From Chamaelirium japonicum (lineage: Eukaryota; Streptophyta; Magnoliopsida; Liliales; Melanthiaceae), in contig OX393553.1 in the NCBI GenBank assembly GCA_947650365.1, forward strand, positions 65,537,611-65,601,610: a stretch of DNA of 64,000 nucleotides, read 5' to 3'. This document shows positions 1 to 14,108 of this stretch, piece after piece. The notes under the pieces were generated by a model. It was not told where the DNA came from and ran no database searches. It worked only from the letters and a program-made list of their open reading frames with translations. The position numbers and the translations under genes are program-made. Positions within the stretch are counted from its first letter, which is position 1. Each line of letters begins with the position of its first letter.

Positions 1-3000
1 ATTCATCTAAAAGAAAAAATCCCTCAGATAATCCAATACTCCTTTGGCATCTAAGGCTTGGACACATAGCCTCAGACAGGATTCACAGGTTGGTTAAGGT
101 GGGACTCTTAAGTCCAGATGTTTCAGAAAGCCTACCGATGTGTGAGTTTTGCCTGGAAGGCAAGATAACTAAAAGATCTTTCCGAGCCAAAGGTAGCAGA
201 TCTAAGGAGGTATTAGAGTTGGTACACACTGATGTATGTGGGTCCATAAGTGTTCGTGCCATAGGAGGCTTCGAGTATTTCATCACCTTCACGGATGATC
301 ACTCGAGATTTGGATACATATACCTAATGCGGCAAAAGTCTGAATCCTTTGATAAGTTCAAGGAGTTCAGAGCTGAAGCAGAAAAGCAGATGGGTAAAAG
401 TATCAAGTCTCTTCGATCAGATCGAGGAGGCAAATACCTGTCGGATGAATTTATTGGGTACCTGCGTGAGTATGGGATTATATCCTAGTTGACTGCACCA
501 GGGACACCGCAACAAAACGATGTATCTAAGAGGAGAAACCGAACTTTGTTAGACATGGTTCGGACTATGATGAGTTATGCAACATTACCACCTAGTTTTT
601 GGGGATATACCTTAGAGACGGCAGCATATACTTTGAACTTTGTTCCATCAAAGTCAGTACCCTTAACTCCTTGGGAGCTGTGGTTGAAGCGAAAGCCAAG
701 CCTACAGTACTTTAGGATTTGGGGTTGTCCAGCACATGTGCAGAAGGACAAGCGAGATAAGATAGAGTCAAAAACTAAGGTATGTATGTTCGTTGGGTAT
801 CCAAAAGGGACAAAGGGTGGTTTATTTTATGATCCTGAGGATAGAAAGGTTGTCATTTCGACGAACACCGTATTCCTGGAGTAGGATTATTTAATAGACC
901 ATAAGCCCACCAGTAAAGTAGTTCTTAAAAAATTGCTTGGTACTGATGTGAGTATGCAGACAGAAAACATAGTGGGAGCCGATACCACTAAGATAAACGA
1001 TACTGTAGAATCGACTCCTATGGAACCACCGCAGGCTCGTCGCAGTGGGAGGACCACAATTGCTCCTGATAGATACATTGGAGAAGCCTTTATGGTAGAT
1101 CCAGAGTTTCAGGAGGATGATCCTCTAAACTATAATGAAGCGATGGCATCCTCTGACCATGCAGCATGGCAGGAAGCCATGGAGGCAGAACTGACATCGA
1201 TGTCCCAAAACTCGGTTTGGACACTTGTAACACCACCTCACAATATTAAACCTGTTGGGTGTAAGTGGGTGTACAAAAGGAAAAGAGGTCCGGATGGTAC
1301 CGTTGAGACTTACAAAGCTAGACTAGTCGCTAAGGGTTATACCCAGCGAGAAGGGATCGACTATGACGAAACCTTTTCGCCAGTGGCTATGCTTAAGTCT
1401 ATCCGTATCCTCTTGTCCATTGCAGCCCATTATGATTGGGAGATCTGGCAAATGGACGTCAAGACCATATTCCTCAACGAGGATTTGGAAGAAGACATCT
1501 ATATGTCTCGGCCTCCAGGCTTTGTCGCAAAAGGTCAGAAAAGTCTAGTGTGCAAGTTGCAAAAGTCCATTTATAGACTGAAGCAAGCATCCAGAAGTTG
1601 GAACATGCATTTTTATCAGGCTATTCAGTCTTATGGATTTGAGCAGAACATGGATGAACCATGTGTTTATAAAAGGAGTGATAAGACTGCAGTAGTTTTT
1701 CTAGTGCTTTACGTAGACGATATCCTGCTCATTGGAAACGATGTTGGAACATTGTTTACAGTGAAGGTATGGTTATCCTCTCAATTTGATATGAAAGACC
1801 TGGGTGAAGCAAGTTATGTTCTGGGGATCAAGGTAACTCGAGATCGCCAGAACAAGACTCTCTCGCTGTCATAGTCAGCCTACATAGATACTATCTTGGT
1901 CAGATTCAATATGCACAACTCCAAGAAGGGACTAGTTCCATTCAGACATGAAATAAAATTGTCCACGGATCAGGGTCCTAAGACTCTTGAGGAGAGGGCA
2001 GAGATGCAGAAGATTCATTATGCTTCGGTTGTAGGGAGTCTGATATATGCTATGCATTGCACGAGAACAGATATATGCTATACAGTAGGCATGATGGGTA
2101 GGTATCAGTCAAATCCGGGTCTAGGGCACTGGACTGCTGTGAAAAGTATACTCAAGTATCTCCGTAGGACGAGAGATTATGAGTTAGTTTACTCTTCACA
2201 AGAATTGATGCCGATTAGATATACGGATTCTGACTTTGTGTCAGATCCAGAATCCAGGAGATCGATGTCAGGGTTTGTGTTTTCATTAGGAGGAGGAGCT
2301 GTCAGTTGGAGGAGCGTGAAGCAGGGATGCATCACGGATTCGACGATAGAGGCTGAGTACGTTGCGGCGTGCGAAGCAGCTAAGGAGGCAGTGTGGCTCA
2401 AGAAGTTCCTCACGGACTTAGGATGCGTACTGGGAGCTTAAGATCCTATTATCCTTTACTGTGACAATAGTGGAGCGGTAGCACAATCCAAGAAGCCAAG
2501 TTATCACCAGAAAAGCAAGCATATCGAGCGGAAATACTACATTATCCGGGACTTGCAGAAGCGAGGGGAGGTTGTAGTGACTCAGGTGGCGTCTGCAGAT
2601 AACATGGCGGACCCTTTCACAAAGGCGTTACCGACCAAGGCTTTTGAAAAGCACGTGGATGCCATAGGGGTTAAGACTGTTGTTTCCCGCTAGGCCAAGT
2701 GGGAGATTGTTGTAGCTCGTGTGTCCTTAGCGTGGATTTTCTGTATTAACATTAATAAAGATGACTTTGGTTATTGCTTTAATTAGAATACTACTCTCGT
2801 GCATGATAATACTCATATAATAAAAGGACCCTAGGGAACACAGTAGGCCACTGAGGCGCATGGAAGATCCATACTTGGGAGACCCAATGGACCAGTTCTG
2901 TATAGATCTAGAACTAGTTCATAGCTTAGGTGATGTCGGTCGCTTCACCGAGAACAAACTATTGGCAGGTAGAGGATGTGGTGAAGTCTCCACCACGGAA

Positions 3001-4658
3001 ATGTGAGATTCTCATTCACCTGACCAAGCATGATGATCATGTTGAACAGGAACCAAGACGGTGCACAGTTCAGTGATTCAGACACTGGTGCATAATCGTC
3101 TTACTACTATAGATAATCTGTCCTTAACCCTGAGGGACCATGTTCACTGGGCCAACCAGTTATGTGGTGCTTTGATGTGCCAACGTGTGCGGACCTTCCA
3201 TAGTCCAATACCATGGTGCGTTGGGTTACCCGGCTGGCGCTTGAGTGACATGTAATCCCTACAGGTTATCTGACGTCCAGTGATGAATGGGTGCGTTTTG
3301 ATGAGTCAATCTGTCCACACAGTTAACCCAAGCCTGGTGGTTGTTAGTATGACTGACGATATTTCGGATGCTAGGCATAGCACCGGAAGGTGTGTGGTGT
3401 TATAGATGACAAGTTATCAAACCCTAGTTAGATGATCGATCGGGATTTGACGGTGCTCCCTACCGCCCGAGTCGAGTCATGGCACCAGTAATAGGAAGGA
3501 CTAAGGATTATCGGAGTATAGTAGAGAATAGGGTTATGAGGGAGTAACATAAGTTTAGGATCACTAGAGTTCAACTCGCGTCGCACTCTGGTGGCTAAGC
3601 GGGTTAATCGGATTAGGGCTGATTAACGGAACTTTCGGTGTATCACCAAAACTGTTAATCAGGGATCCGGTTGGAGCTAGAGATCCCAAACCCTGAAGGT
3701 TCCACTCTATCGTTGTGTATAGGAATTTTTCCCCGACCTAGTTGGATACGTTGGATGCGAAGTAGCGCGATGGAGCACAAGCCCGGAGCCTAATAGCCTA
3801 ATTCATATATGTTACGGGCCGTAGGGGTATTTTGGTAAATACTGAAATATGGCTCAGAACACATTGAATATGGATCTTAGAATGAGCAGAATAATTCCAG
3901 GAGCTCACAGGCACTGACGGAACTCGATTCCGAGTAGCGCACCTCACTCAGTCTCTCTTTCAGTTTTTCACTTTTCGTGAAGGGCGTTTTCGTCCAGGCT
4001 TCACGATAGACATTGGAAATCCCTAAAAGCAAGCCCCCCCTCATCCTAATCCTATTAGGGCCGGCCCTAGATTCCTTGAAGCCATGGGAGACCGGCCCTA
4101 TAAGTAGAATAGGGAGAGGGAGGGCCGGCCTAATGCTCCCTCTCATCCCAAACATCCGAACCCCCCCTTTGCTCCTCCTTTGTGGTTTCGGCCGAGGAAA
4201 AGAGAGGAAGAAGAAGGAAGAAAAAAGAGGAAGGAATGAGAAGGAAGAAAGGAGAAAGAGGAGGAGAAAATCTCATGGCTCGCCATCGTCTTCGCAACGG
4301 ATTCCTCCGTCGGCTCGTAATCCTTGCACTCAGAGACGGGATTTCGAGGATTCTTCAATTCACAAAGGACAAGGTGCTATCCAACAGTTTCCCTTTCGAT
4401 TCAAGTGCGGTTGTTCATCGTTCCATCATCTCCGGATCATAGATCCAAAAGTTATGATGATTCTAAACACCTAACAAGATGCATGCATGTCTTCCGTAGA
4501 TCGTAGTATGCCTCTAGGGTGTCCGCACATATGCTAAGATCATAGATTTGCATGTAGATTGTTTTGTAGAATTAATTATAATGAAACATACACCGTATGA
4601 TCTTCGGATCTTTCTTTTGCTTCCGCTGCGTCTCTGATAAGCAGATCCAATTCCAACA
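1..4658 (+). mobile_element. Angela-like Ty1/copia retrotransposon, left end outside window
   Basis: The element runs off the left edge. Coding remnants read in the usual copia order on the plus strand: the GAG-pre-integrase end (about 1-160), integrase core (about 200-890, with GGFEYFITFTDDHSR and the TPQQN motif), reverse transcriptase (about 1180-1870, with [12 protein letters not shown]) and RNase H (about 1900-2693, with YTDSDF and the STIEAEY box). A polypurine tract, then a long 3' LTR, follow. The integrase wording and long LTR fit the Tork/Angela lineage. It is a broken fossil with several breaks. The next repeat begins immediately after its 3' LTR, which points to insertion into that repeat (see findings). 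Confidence 0.88.
2708..4658 (+). repeat. 3' LTR of the plus-strand Angela-like element
   Basis: The LTR starts TGTTGTAGC directly after the purine tract AGTGGGAGAT (2698-2707) and ends TTCCAACA, giving about 1.95 kb with TG...CA ends. It shares scattered blocks with the reverse complement of the neighbouring minus-strand LTR (for example the stretch around the ACCATGGTGCGTTGGGTTACC motif near 3210), so the two elements are relatives, not copies. A purine-rich GGAAGAAGAAGG stretch lies near 4205-4265. No host gene is visible in it. Confidence 0.8.
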
Positions 4659-6100
4659 CTAACATGAGTGGCCGGCCATTAGGGCATGCGGGGCTATTTG
4701 GGAAAAGACCAAAATGCCCCATATGCTTCTAATGGTCGTATACTCGTGTACCGGGCTCCGATTGCGAAACCGTTCGAACCTGTAGGACCCCTAGGATTTC
4801 TAGTGTCCTCTTGATATGGAAATGTTGTTCTCTCACCTAGGTGTGCCCTCAGTAATTTATCCATAGTTAGGGGTGCCCTTAGTAAAACAAGGGGTGCCTT
4901 TATAAAATTTACCGAAGCAACTCTACCGAGCTCCCGTGCGATGCACACTCGAATTGTCTGCACCTATAAGGGGTGTTAGATATTTTACGTATGCCTCTAA
5001 CCACTCTGGGGTTTCCCCTTGGAAGTATACTTTGTTTCTCTTTCTCTCTCACGCTTTAGTGCGAAGCACCCGTGGGATGATCGTCTTCCTAACTAAGGTA
5101 GTGCAAGTAAGGGAAGCGATGGTAGACATGATTTCGGATTTGGACAAGGTGGAACCTACAGGGGACTAGGATTCATGGCTAACAATCAGGCCTTGACCGA
5201 CACACCCTATAGGTGTCTCTGTCTGTCATTTGAGCCCCGATTAACTTGCGAAGCTAAATAGAGCGCGATGCAAGTTGACTTCCAATCCTCCTAGACTTAT
5301 TATGTTCTCTCGCATACTCCTGATCTCTGCTCAGTTACAGTAGTGTGATATCCCTCCACGTAGTGCCATGATACGATTCGAGCGGTGGAGAACACCGTGA
5401 GACTCGAGTGATCATTTGACATGGTTCCATCCAGGTAAACTAACCTCAATGCACTTCCCTTTGCCTTAGCCAAGCTAGGGGATCCAGTCATCAGCTCGAC
5501 TGACAACCACCAGGACTGGTTTTAGTGCGATGTGAGTTCGACCATGGAACGCACTACCGGTTAGGGTTGTGGATAACCTGTAGGAGTGACATGCCAATGC
5601 GACGTCAATCGGGTAACCCAACGCACCGTGGTATTGGGTCGCACATAAATGGATCCCTCACACGTTGGTGCATCAAAGCACCATGCAATTGGTTAACCCA
5701 CCGGTCATGATTCCTCAGGGTTTAGGACCAACTACTCTAAGCAGAAACACAGCTTAATGCACCATTGTCTGCTCACTGATCTGTGCACCATGTTGGCTCC
5801 GTTCGGTCACAGTAACTGTGCCTGGCAATGACCATAGTGAAGGTTATATGCTCTGTCATTCCAACAACTTCTCACAATAGGGGAACCAGCCCTATTATAG
5901 CTGTGAACAATTTAGGTTATATGTATCCAATTCACTAAGTCTTTCTCTCAGCAGATCTAGATAAACCATGGCTTGCTGTTCTATTATAGAACACATGATA
6001 TGATCACGTATCACTAATGCAATTCTTATTCAAATATAATCTCTCTATTATTTCTCTGAATAAAAGATTTTTACAAGCTAAGAACACATCAATTCCAACA
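4659..6100 (-). repeat. 3' LTR (partial) of the minus-strand Angela-like element
   Basis: This aligns with 12748-14108, except for one block of about 80 bp present only here (near 5207-5283). The outer 731 bp (counterpart of 12017-12747) are missing, exactly where the neighbouring plus-strand element ends, so they probably lie left of the window beyond that element. Confidence 0.82.
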
Positions 6101-6111
6101 ATCTCCCACTT
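6101..6111 (-). other. Polypurine tract of the minus-strand Angela-like element
   Basis: Plus-strand ATCTCCCACTT reads AAGTGGGAGAT on the minus strand, directly before the TGTTGG start of the 3' LTR. It matches the tract at 2697-2707 of the neighbouring relative. Confidence 0.75.
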
Positions 6112-6913
6112 GGTCTAGCGAAGGAAAACGGTCTTGACTCCTATAGCTCCCACATGTTGTTCGAACACCTTGCTTGGTATAGCTTTAATGAATAGATCAG
6201 CAACATTGTCTGCAGATGCTATATGAGACACCGCCACTTGCCCTTCCTTTTGAAACTGCTGGATCAGGTGGTACTTGCGCTCGATGTGCTTCCCCTTCTG
6301 GTAGCTCCTTGGCTCCTTTGCTTGTGCTATCGCTCAGCTATTGTCACAATAAAGGACAATAGCTCTCTAAGCCTCTGGTACACACCCTAAGTTCATCAAG
6401 AACTTCTTGAGCCATACCGCCTCTTTTGCTACTTCGCACGCTGCTACGTACTCAGCCTCAGTAGTAGAGTCTACAATGCATTTCTGCTTCATACTCTGCC
6501 AATTGACTGCTCCTCCTCCTAGAGTAAAGACAAACCCTGAAGTCAACTTTCTGGATTCCATATTTGACATGAAGTCAGAATCCGTGTACCCAATCGTCGT
6601 CAGGTCATGTGAAGTATAAACTAACCCATAATCCCTCGTTCGACGAAGGTATTTGAGTATATTCTTCACAGAAGTCCAGTATGCTGGACCCGGGTTTGAC
6701 TGAAACCGACCCATCATTCCTACTGCAAAACAGATATCTGGTCTTGTACAATGCATTGCATACATTAGGCTACCTAACGCTGATGCATAAGGTACCTTCT
6801 GTATCTCTGCCTTTTCCTCAGGTGTCTTAGGACCTTGGTCCTTGGACAACTTGTTCCCCTTGCCTAAAGGCAATAGACGTTTCTTAGAGTTTTGCATTGC
6901 AAACCTGGCCATA

Positions 6914-7023
<110 letters not shown>

Positions 7024-9234
7024 GCCTGTGACAGTGAGAGAATTCTATTCTGGCGATCTCGAGTTACCTTGATCCCCAGAACATAACTCGCTTCACCTAG
7101 GTCTTTCATGTCAAATTGTTTTGATAGCCAGACCTTTACGGTTGACAACGTTCCTACATCATTTCCAATCAGTACGATATCTTCTACGTAAAGTATCAGA
7201 TATACCTCTGTAGTTCCATTACTCCTTCTATAAATACATGCCTCATCCTTATTTTGATTGAATCCGAATCCGTACGAACGGATCGTCTGATCAAAACGAG
7301 TGTTCCAACTCCTGGATGCTTGCTTGAGTCCATAAATAGACCTTTGCAACTTGCAAACCAGGTTCTCCTGACCATCTGACTCAAAACCTGGAGGTTGCAT
7401 CATATATATGTCCTCATCCAATTCCCCATTGAGGAAAGTTGTCTTGACATCCATTTGCTAGATCTCCCAATCGTAATGGGCTGCAATGGATAAGAGGATC
7501 CGAATTAACTTAATCATAGCTACTGGTGAGAAGGTCTCGTCATAGTCGATCCATTCTCTCTGGGTAAAACCCTTGGCAACTAATCTAGCTTTATAAGTCT
7601 CAATAGAACCATCAGGACCTCTTTTCTTTTTATACACCCACTTACACCCAATCGGTTTAATATTGGGTGTAGGTGTAACAAGAGTCCAGACAGCATTTCG
7701 GGACATTGATGCAATTTCTTCCTCCATGGCTTTTTGCTAGTTTGTTCTATCAGAAGCTCCCACTACCTCGTCATAGATCAAGGGATTATCCTCCTAATAC
7801 TCTGGATCAACTAACAGGGTTTCTCCATAGTATCTCTCATGAGCTCTGATGATTCTCCTACTGCGACGAGGAAGTAGATCAGAGTGAGTAGGTTCTACAG
7901 AATCTGGTATATCAAGGTCTGCTCTACTATCATGTACTATGCTTTCGGATCTAGCATTTGATCTAGTACTTAGTAGTTCCTTAAGAACCACCTTACTAGT
8001 CGGTTTGTGGTCTATTATGTAGTCCTACTCAAGGAAAACAACATTCGTTAAAACAATTACCTTCTTTTCCACAGGGTCATAGAATAGACCACCTTTGGTC
8101 CCTTTGGGGTAGCCTATAAACAAACACACCTTTTGTTTTTGCCTCAATCTATCCCTCTTGTCCTTCCGCACATGTGCTGGACAACCCCATATTCTGAGAT
8201 ACTGTAGTGACGGCTTCTGCTGCGACCACAGTTCCCCTAGGAGTTTGAGGCACTGACTTGGATGGGACAAGGTTTAAGATGTATGCTGTTGTTTCTAAGG
8301 CATAACCCCAAAATGTGGTTGGTAAACTGGCATAACTCATTATGCTTCGGATCATGTCTAGTAAGGTCCTATTCCTTCTCTCGGATATCCCGTTCTGCTG
8401 TGGTGTACCAGGAGCAGTTAACTGGGAGCTGGTCCCATGCTTCTTTAGGTACGTTAGGAATTCGTCCGATAGGTATTCACTACCTCGATCTAATCGAAGG
8501 GTTTTAATACATTTACCCGTTTGCTTTTCTACTTCAGTCCTGAATTCTTTGAACATGTCAAAGGATTTTGACTTCCGTTGCATTAGGTAAACATGACCGT
8601 ATCTAGAGTAATCATCACTAAACGTGATGAAATACTCATAGCCTCCTATTGCTCTGACACTCATAGGTCCACAGACGTCGGAGTATATTAATTCCAACAC
8701 ATCAGTGGCTCTTACCCCTGATCCTTTAAAGATTATTTTGGTCCTCTTACCCTCCAAACAAGGCTCACAGGTAGGAAGGATCTCTGAGGGATCTGTTTCC
8801 AGAAGCCCAGCCTTCACTAATCTGTGAATCCTATCTAAGCCTATATGACCTAATCTCAAATGCCACAATAGTGTTTCGTTATCCGAAGAAATTTTATATT
8901 TAGATGAGTTATTAATTTCGAAAGATGTTGCTGTTATGTTATCTATTTTTGGATTTAATGTGTAGAGATCATTCTGAACTATTCCTCTTACTATAAAATT
9001 CCTATTCAGTTTAATAGATACTCCATGTGCATCAAATAGAACTGAATAGCCTTTATTAACTAAAGAGGAAACAGAAATTAAATTGCGTCTCAAGGATGGT
9101 ACAAATAATACGTCTCTTAACATTATTGCTTGATCAGAAAATCTAAGATTAACATCTCCAACAGCTTCGACAGCTGCAACTGTATCAGTTTCCATACTCA
9201 GGATCACTTCTCCATTAAACAACCTTCTGCTCTC

Positions 9235-10170
9235 CTAAAACCCCTGTAATGAATTATAGACATGGTTAGAGGACCCGGAGTCCACAATCCAGGAAGCAAA
9301 AGATCCATCGCTTGAAAGAAGTGTTTTAACTACTAACAGTTGAGGTTTACCTGCTCCAGTACGCTGAGGCTTCTTGCAGTCCTTCTTCCAATGTCCACTC
9401 TCACCATACCTAAAGCACTTGGTGCTTGGCTTTGTAGCCTTTTTGGATCCAGATGCCCCTACATTGCTCTGCACAGGAATTGACTTGGACTTTTTCTTTG
9501 TTTTGCTCTTCTGAGGTTTGCTCCGTTTCAATGAGGATCTACGTTGCACGGTAATTGCTTCACCCTTGTATTTGAAATCATCTTCAGTAGCCTGGAGAGC
9601 TCCCAGAAGCTCCGTATTTGTCATTTTCAATTTATTCAGATGAAAATTTGTGACAAAGCCTTCAAAGGCTTCAGATAGAGATGCAAGGAAAATATCCATC
9701 ATCAGCTCATTCTCTAGCACAATGTTCATGGTAGCCAGCTCGTTCTGGAACCCAAACATTTTAAGCATGTATTTCCGAACTGGCGTACCACTAGACATCT
9801 TAGTACTAACTAACTTCTGGACAGTGAGGTATCGAGTGACTCGACTGTGACCCTCAAATATTTCCTTGAGGTACAACATCATGTCAGAAGCGTCGGAAAT
9901 TTCCTCGACTTGTTTCTGCAGAGTTGTTTGCAAAGAGGCTATTATATAGCATTTGCACATCTCATTCGCCTCTTTCCAGTCATTATATTCCTTTTGTTGT
10001 GCCTCTGTGGCATTTGGACCTGGTAGGTCTGGCTCAGACATCATCAGTGCCATTGTGTGTTTACCTATCCTCAGGACCAACATCAGATTGCGTTTTCAAT
10101 CCTCATAGTTGGGACCCATCAGTTTGTTATCACTGAGGATAGCTGAAAGGGGATCTAACTTGGTCATCTG
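9235..10170 (-). other. gag region of the minus-strand Angela-like element
   Basis: The minus-strand reading contains the Angela gag hallmarks: a start near TKLDPLSAILSDNKLMGPNY (about 10170-10110), the UBN2-type segment around MLYLKEIFEGHSRVTRY, and a zinc-knuckle-like stretch CFRYGESGHWKKDC (near 9410). A pyrimidine-rich stretch ending CAG lies just before the first ATG on the minus strand. This is a fossil virus-like coding region and is not treated as a functional gene. Confidence 0.75.
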
Positions 10171-12000
10171 TTGATAAACAAACGACAGTGTATGAGTGAA
10201 GTGGGAATTGCCAAGTGGGTCGGGCTTCACTCCCGGAGGGATTAGTCCGAGCCTGAAGTGGGCCATTGCCCGAAAGATTTTGGGACACCCGCCGATGTCA
10301 AAAAAAAAAAAAAAAATCATTTTATGGATTTATAAAATAATTTAATTAGATCTATACGTCAATGCATACCCTCAAGGCAAGAACATTTCTGTAGATTAAT
10401 TAACCATGTATGCAAGCTCTAGGATCCAGATGTACCCACCTTGGGGTAGTATACACCGTCGTCCCCTCACATCGGAACTCGAGGATCCAATCCAAATCTG
10501 CACTCTAATAGGCTATGATGGACCATGGTTCTTTTGGACAGAGCTACGTGGTCCAAGTGCAAAGCTACAAGATACCACAGTGCACTTCAAATACTTCTCC
10601 ACAAGCCTAGGAGATTATGAACCGGGAGTTCATGCGGCCCCCACTTTGGTGGGAAAAGCCATTCTCTCCTCAACGCGTAACCCCCTTATCCCTAAGGAGA
10701 TCACTTGGTATCTGTTGTAGAAGAGAACATAACCCTCACCCGTAGGGATTATGGATCATGCCCTCCCCACCTGGATTCCTTATAATTGGCTGTGGTAGCC
10801 AAGGACTCCTTGAAATCCCCTTATGTATCCCTTTTATCTGGAGAGTAATTTTAATGCAAGTGATAGTGCAATCTAAGGTAGCGACCACCTATACACTAGA
10901 ACCTGGTCTAACCATGCTCCCACTGGGGTACCGAACTTCTATGGAATATTAGTGATTCCGGAGCATCATAGTCTCTGTCCCATGGAGTTACTTTGGCTTT
11001 GGCCTTTCACTACCACAGGAGTCACATTACATGCTCCAGAATTTCCGATATCCCACGGAAGCTCTAACCCTAATGTTATGAGCCTAGCCTAAGGTCAACG
11101 TGGTTAGGGCTCCCACTACGATAACGCCCATTCCAATCTCTTGATGTGTGATGACCTGTGGATCGTCATCTCACCCTTGGTTTCGATGCTAGCCAACTAG
11201 TGGCGGCATAACCTCATGATGATGAGATTCCACCATCATCAAACTACAAGACGACTACGAGTGAAGATCTAGTTGAGTCCGAACTTAATGGTCACAGGGG
11301 ACCATGCCGGGAAAGGGCATCCCGCCGAAACACCTAATCTCATATTTAATTATCAATAATACATCATCGGGTTTATCAGATTAACTAACAAAAAGAAACA
11401 ACCACACACAGATTTTACATCAGGCTCAGGGTCCACTCCCTGAACCTGATCAGCGCAGCAGCTCTATTCTTCCTTCAAGTTCTCTGATCCGGCCCAAAGT
11501 CTCCGTGCACGGTCCCTGGTTCACACCACCATGTACACTTCCGCCGGTTCGATCGGTTCGTCCTTCGGGTACCACTCTCCCTCCTGCAGAGGTGCTCTGC
11601 CATGGAATCCATTTTCATCATTTTCCTGTAAATGGAAAAACTATCCTGCTCCGAATAATTGCTCGTTCAGGCACAATTTCCTAGAAAAATAAAAAAAATC
11701 CTAGCAGAGAGCCCTGGGAAACCGAGGATGACAAAACCATCCTCGCCCATAATGGCCTAATACACCATCTACAGAGAACTGAAAAATAAAAACACATTCA
11801 TTCACATAATTTGGGGTCCGACCCCCAGATGCGAAAACCAATTTTAGCATTTTATTTTTCAGAGCGGCACCTGCAGAAAACTCATACAAACATATATATA
11901 TGCATGCATGATACGAAGCGAACCCAATGATGAACTACCCTTTCATGTGCATATGATTGGATTCGATGAGAATCTCATCATGTACCACACACCTGAACGC
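10171..12000 (-). other. Leader of the minus-strand Angela-like element
   Basis: About 1.8 kb between the primer binding site and gag. Angela relatives are known to have long untranslated leaders. Apart from a SINE-like A-tailed stretch at its left end, I see no recognisable coding signal; the short open frames here have no family resemblance. Confidence 0.6.
10195..10316 (+). mobile_element. Possible SINE 3' fragment with poly(A)
   Basis: A stretch with GGATTAGTCCGAGCC and CCGAAAGATTTTGGGACACC ends in a run of 17 A (10300-10316), in plus orientation and so antisense to the surrounding retroelement. The layout resembles the 3' part of a plant tRNA-derived SINE, but no clear A and B boxes or flanking duplication were found. 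It could instead be native leader sequence. Confidence 0.35.
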
Positions 12001-12014
12001 TGGCTCTGATACCA
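12001..12014 (-). other. Primer binding site (initiator tRNA-Met type)
   Basis: Plus-strand TGGCTCTGATACCA is the reverse complement of TGGTATCAGAGCCA, the usual plant LTR-retrotransposon primer site. It lies two bases from the 5' LTR end at 12017 and fixes the element's orientation. Confidence 0.88.
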
Positions 12015-12016
12015 GT

Positions 12017-14108
12017 TGTTGGGAAAAATTAATTCCCTATATCAAAGTCTGCGTAGCGGAAGCCGGGCAGCAGTCGTAGGACCACGTTGCCGGGTATGTG
12101 CTACAAAAATTCTGATTATATAATCTTATTATCTGCACATGATGCAATAGTACGAACCCTTAATCGTCATTCTAACGAGATGATGCAACATGCATAAGAT
12201 GATCTATGCATTAAAACTTAGAACAAGCGATAGAGAGATTATACCTTCGTGCATATTTTTTCATTGCGGAGGATTTTCTTCTTTGTTGGTGGAGACGGAT
12301 GCCGAGATACGGATGAAGGGGTATGGATATAGATCCACCGTTGGGTTCACCGAGTCTCGCCTCCCAACCGCGTCCTCGTTGAGAGATCTCTGAATTCCTC
12401 TCGCCAACGAGCCTCTTCCGATGCTTGCAAAAGCCTTGAGGAAGACGAGAAAGAGACAATAATGGTGTGCTGATTTTCGGCGCAAGAAGGACTTGTTTCG
12501 AGCAATAAATTGCAGCAAAACACCCATTTTTTCCCTTGCACGAAATTCCCTTTCATCCACCTCCCAAGTGGCCGGCCATAGGGATTAAAAATCCCCTAGA
12601 TATGGCTGTCATTATCCTATCCAACCACCCGAAAAACCGCCCCCTAGATTTTAGGGGGGGGCGGTTCTAACTATGCAACAAACCATATCTGGGGGAGGAT
12701 ATTCTTAGATCCTCCCCATATTAGGCCATGGCTGCATATGGGCGCCCCTAACATGAGTGGTCGGCCATTAGGGCATGCGGGGCTATTTGGGAAAAGACCA
12801 AAATACCCCCCATGCTTCTAATGGTCGTATACTCATGTACCGGGCTCCGATTGCGAAACCGTTCGAACCTGTAGGACCCCTAGAATTTCTAGTGTCCTCT
12901 TGACATGGAAATGTTGTTCTCTCACCTAGGGGTTCCCTCAGTAATTTATCCATACTTAGGGGTGCCCTTAGTAAAATAAGAGGCGCCCTTAGTAAAATTT
13001 ACCGAAGCAACTCTACCGAGCTCCCGTGCGATGCATGCTCGGATTGTCTGCACCTATGAGGGGTATTAGATATTTTACGTATGCCTCTAACCACTCTGGG
13101 GTTGCCCCCTGGAAGCATACTTTGTTTCTCTGTCTCTCTCACGCTCTAGTGCGAAGCACCCGTGGGATGATCGTCTTCCTAACTAAGTTAGTACAAGTAA
13201 GGGAAGAGATGGTAGACAGATTTCGGATGTGGACAAGGTGGAACCTACAGGGACTCGTGGCTAACAATCAGGCCTCAACCAACACACCCTCCAATCCTCC
13301 TAGACGTATTATGTTCTCTCACATACCCCTGATCTCCGCTCAGTTACAGTAGTGTGATATCCCTCCATATAGTGCGATGATACGACTCGAGCGGTGGAGA
13401 ACACCGTCAGACTCGAGTGATCATTTGACATGGTTCCATCCAGGTAAACTAACCTCAATGCACTTCCCTTTGCTTTGGCCAAGCTAGGGGATCCGGTCGT
13501 CAGCTCGACTGACAACCACTCGGCCTAGTTTTAGTGCGATTTAAGTTCGACCATGGAAGCACTACCGGTTAGGGTTGTGGATAACCTGTAGGAGTGACAT
13601 GCCGATGCGACATCAATCGGGTAACGCAGCGCACCGTGGTATTGGGTCGTACATAAATGGATCCCTTACACGTTGGTGCATCAAAGCACCACACAATTGG
13701 TTAGCCCACCGGTCATGATTCCTCAGGGTTTAGGACCAACTACTCTAAGCAGAAATATGGCTTAATGCACCAGTGTCTGCTCACTGATCTGTGCACCATG
13801 TTGGCTCCGTTCGGTCACAGTAACTGTGCCTGGCAATGACCATAGTGAAGGTTCTATGCTCTGTCATTCCAACAAGTTCTCACGATAGGGGAACCAGCCC
13901 TATCATACCTGTGAACAATTTAGATTATATGTTTCCAATACACTAAACCTTCCTCTCAGCAGATCTACATAAACCATGGCTTGCTATTCTATTATAGAAC
14001 ACGTGATATGATCATGTACCACTAATGCAATTCTTATTCAAATACAATCTCTCTATTATTTCTCTGAATAAAAAATTTTTACAAGCTAAGAACACATCAA
14101 TTCCAATA
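12017..14108 (-). repeat. 5' LTR of the minus-strand Angela-like element
   Basis: A full LTR of about 2.09 kb. Its minus-strand start is TATTGGAATTGATG (a variant of TGTTGG in the other copy) and its end is TTTTTCCCAACA, before the primer site. Comparison with 4659-6100 defines both edges. Confidence 0.85.

Noticed and set aside
4182-4474. Lys/Arg/Glu-rich frames in the Angela LTR
   Set aside because: Driven by the GGAAGAAGAAGG tract in the LTR; no recognisable protein.
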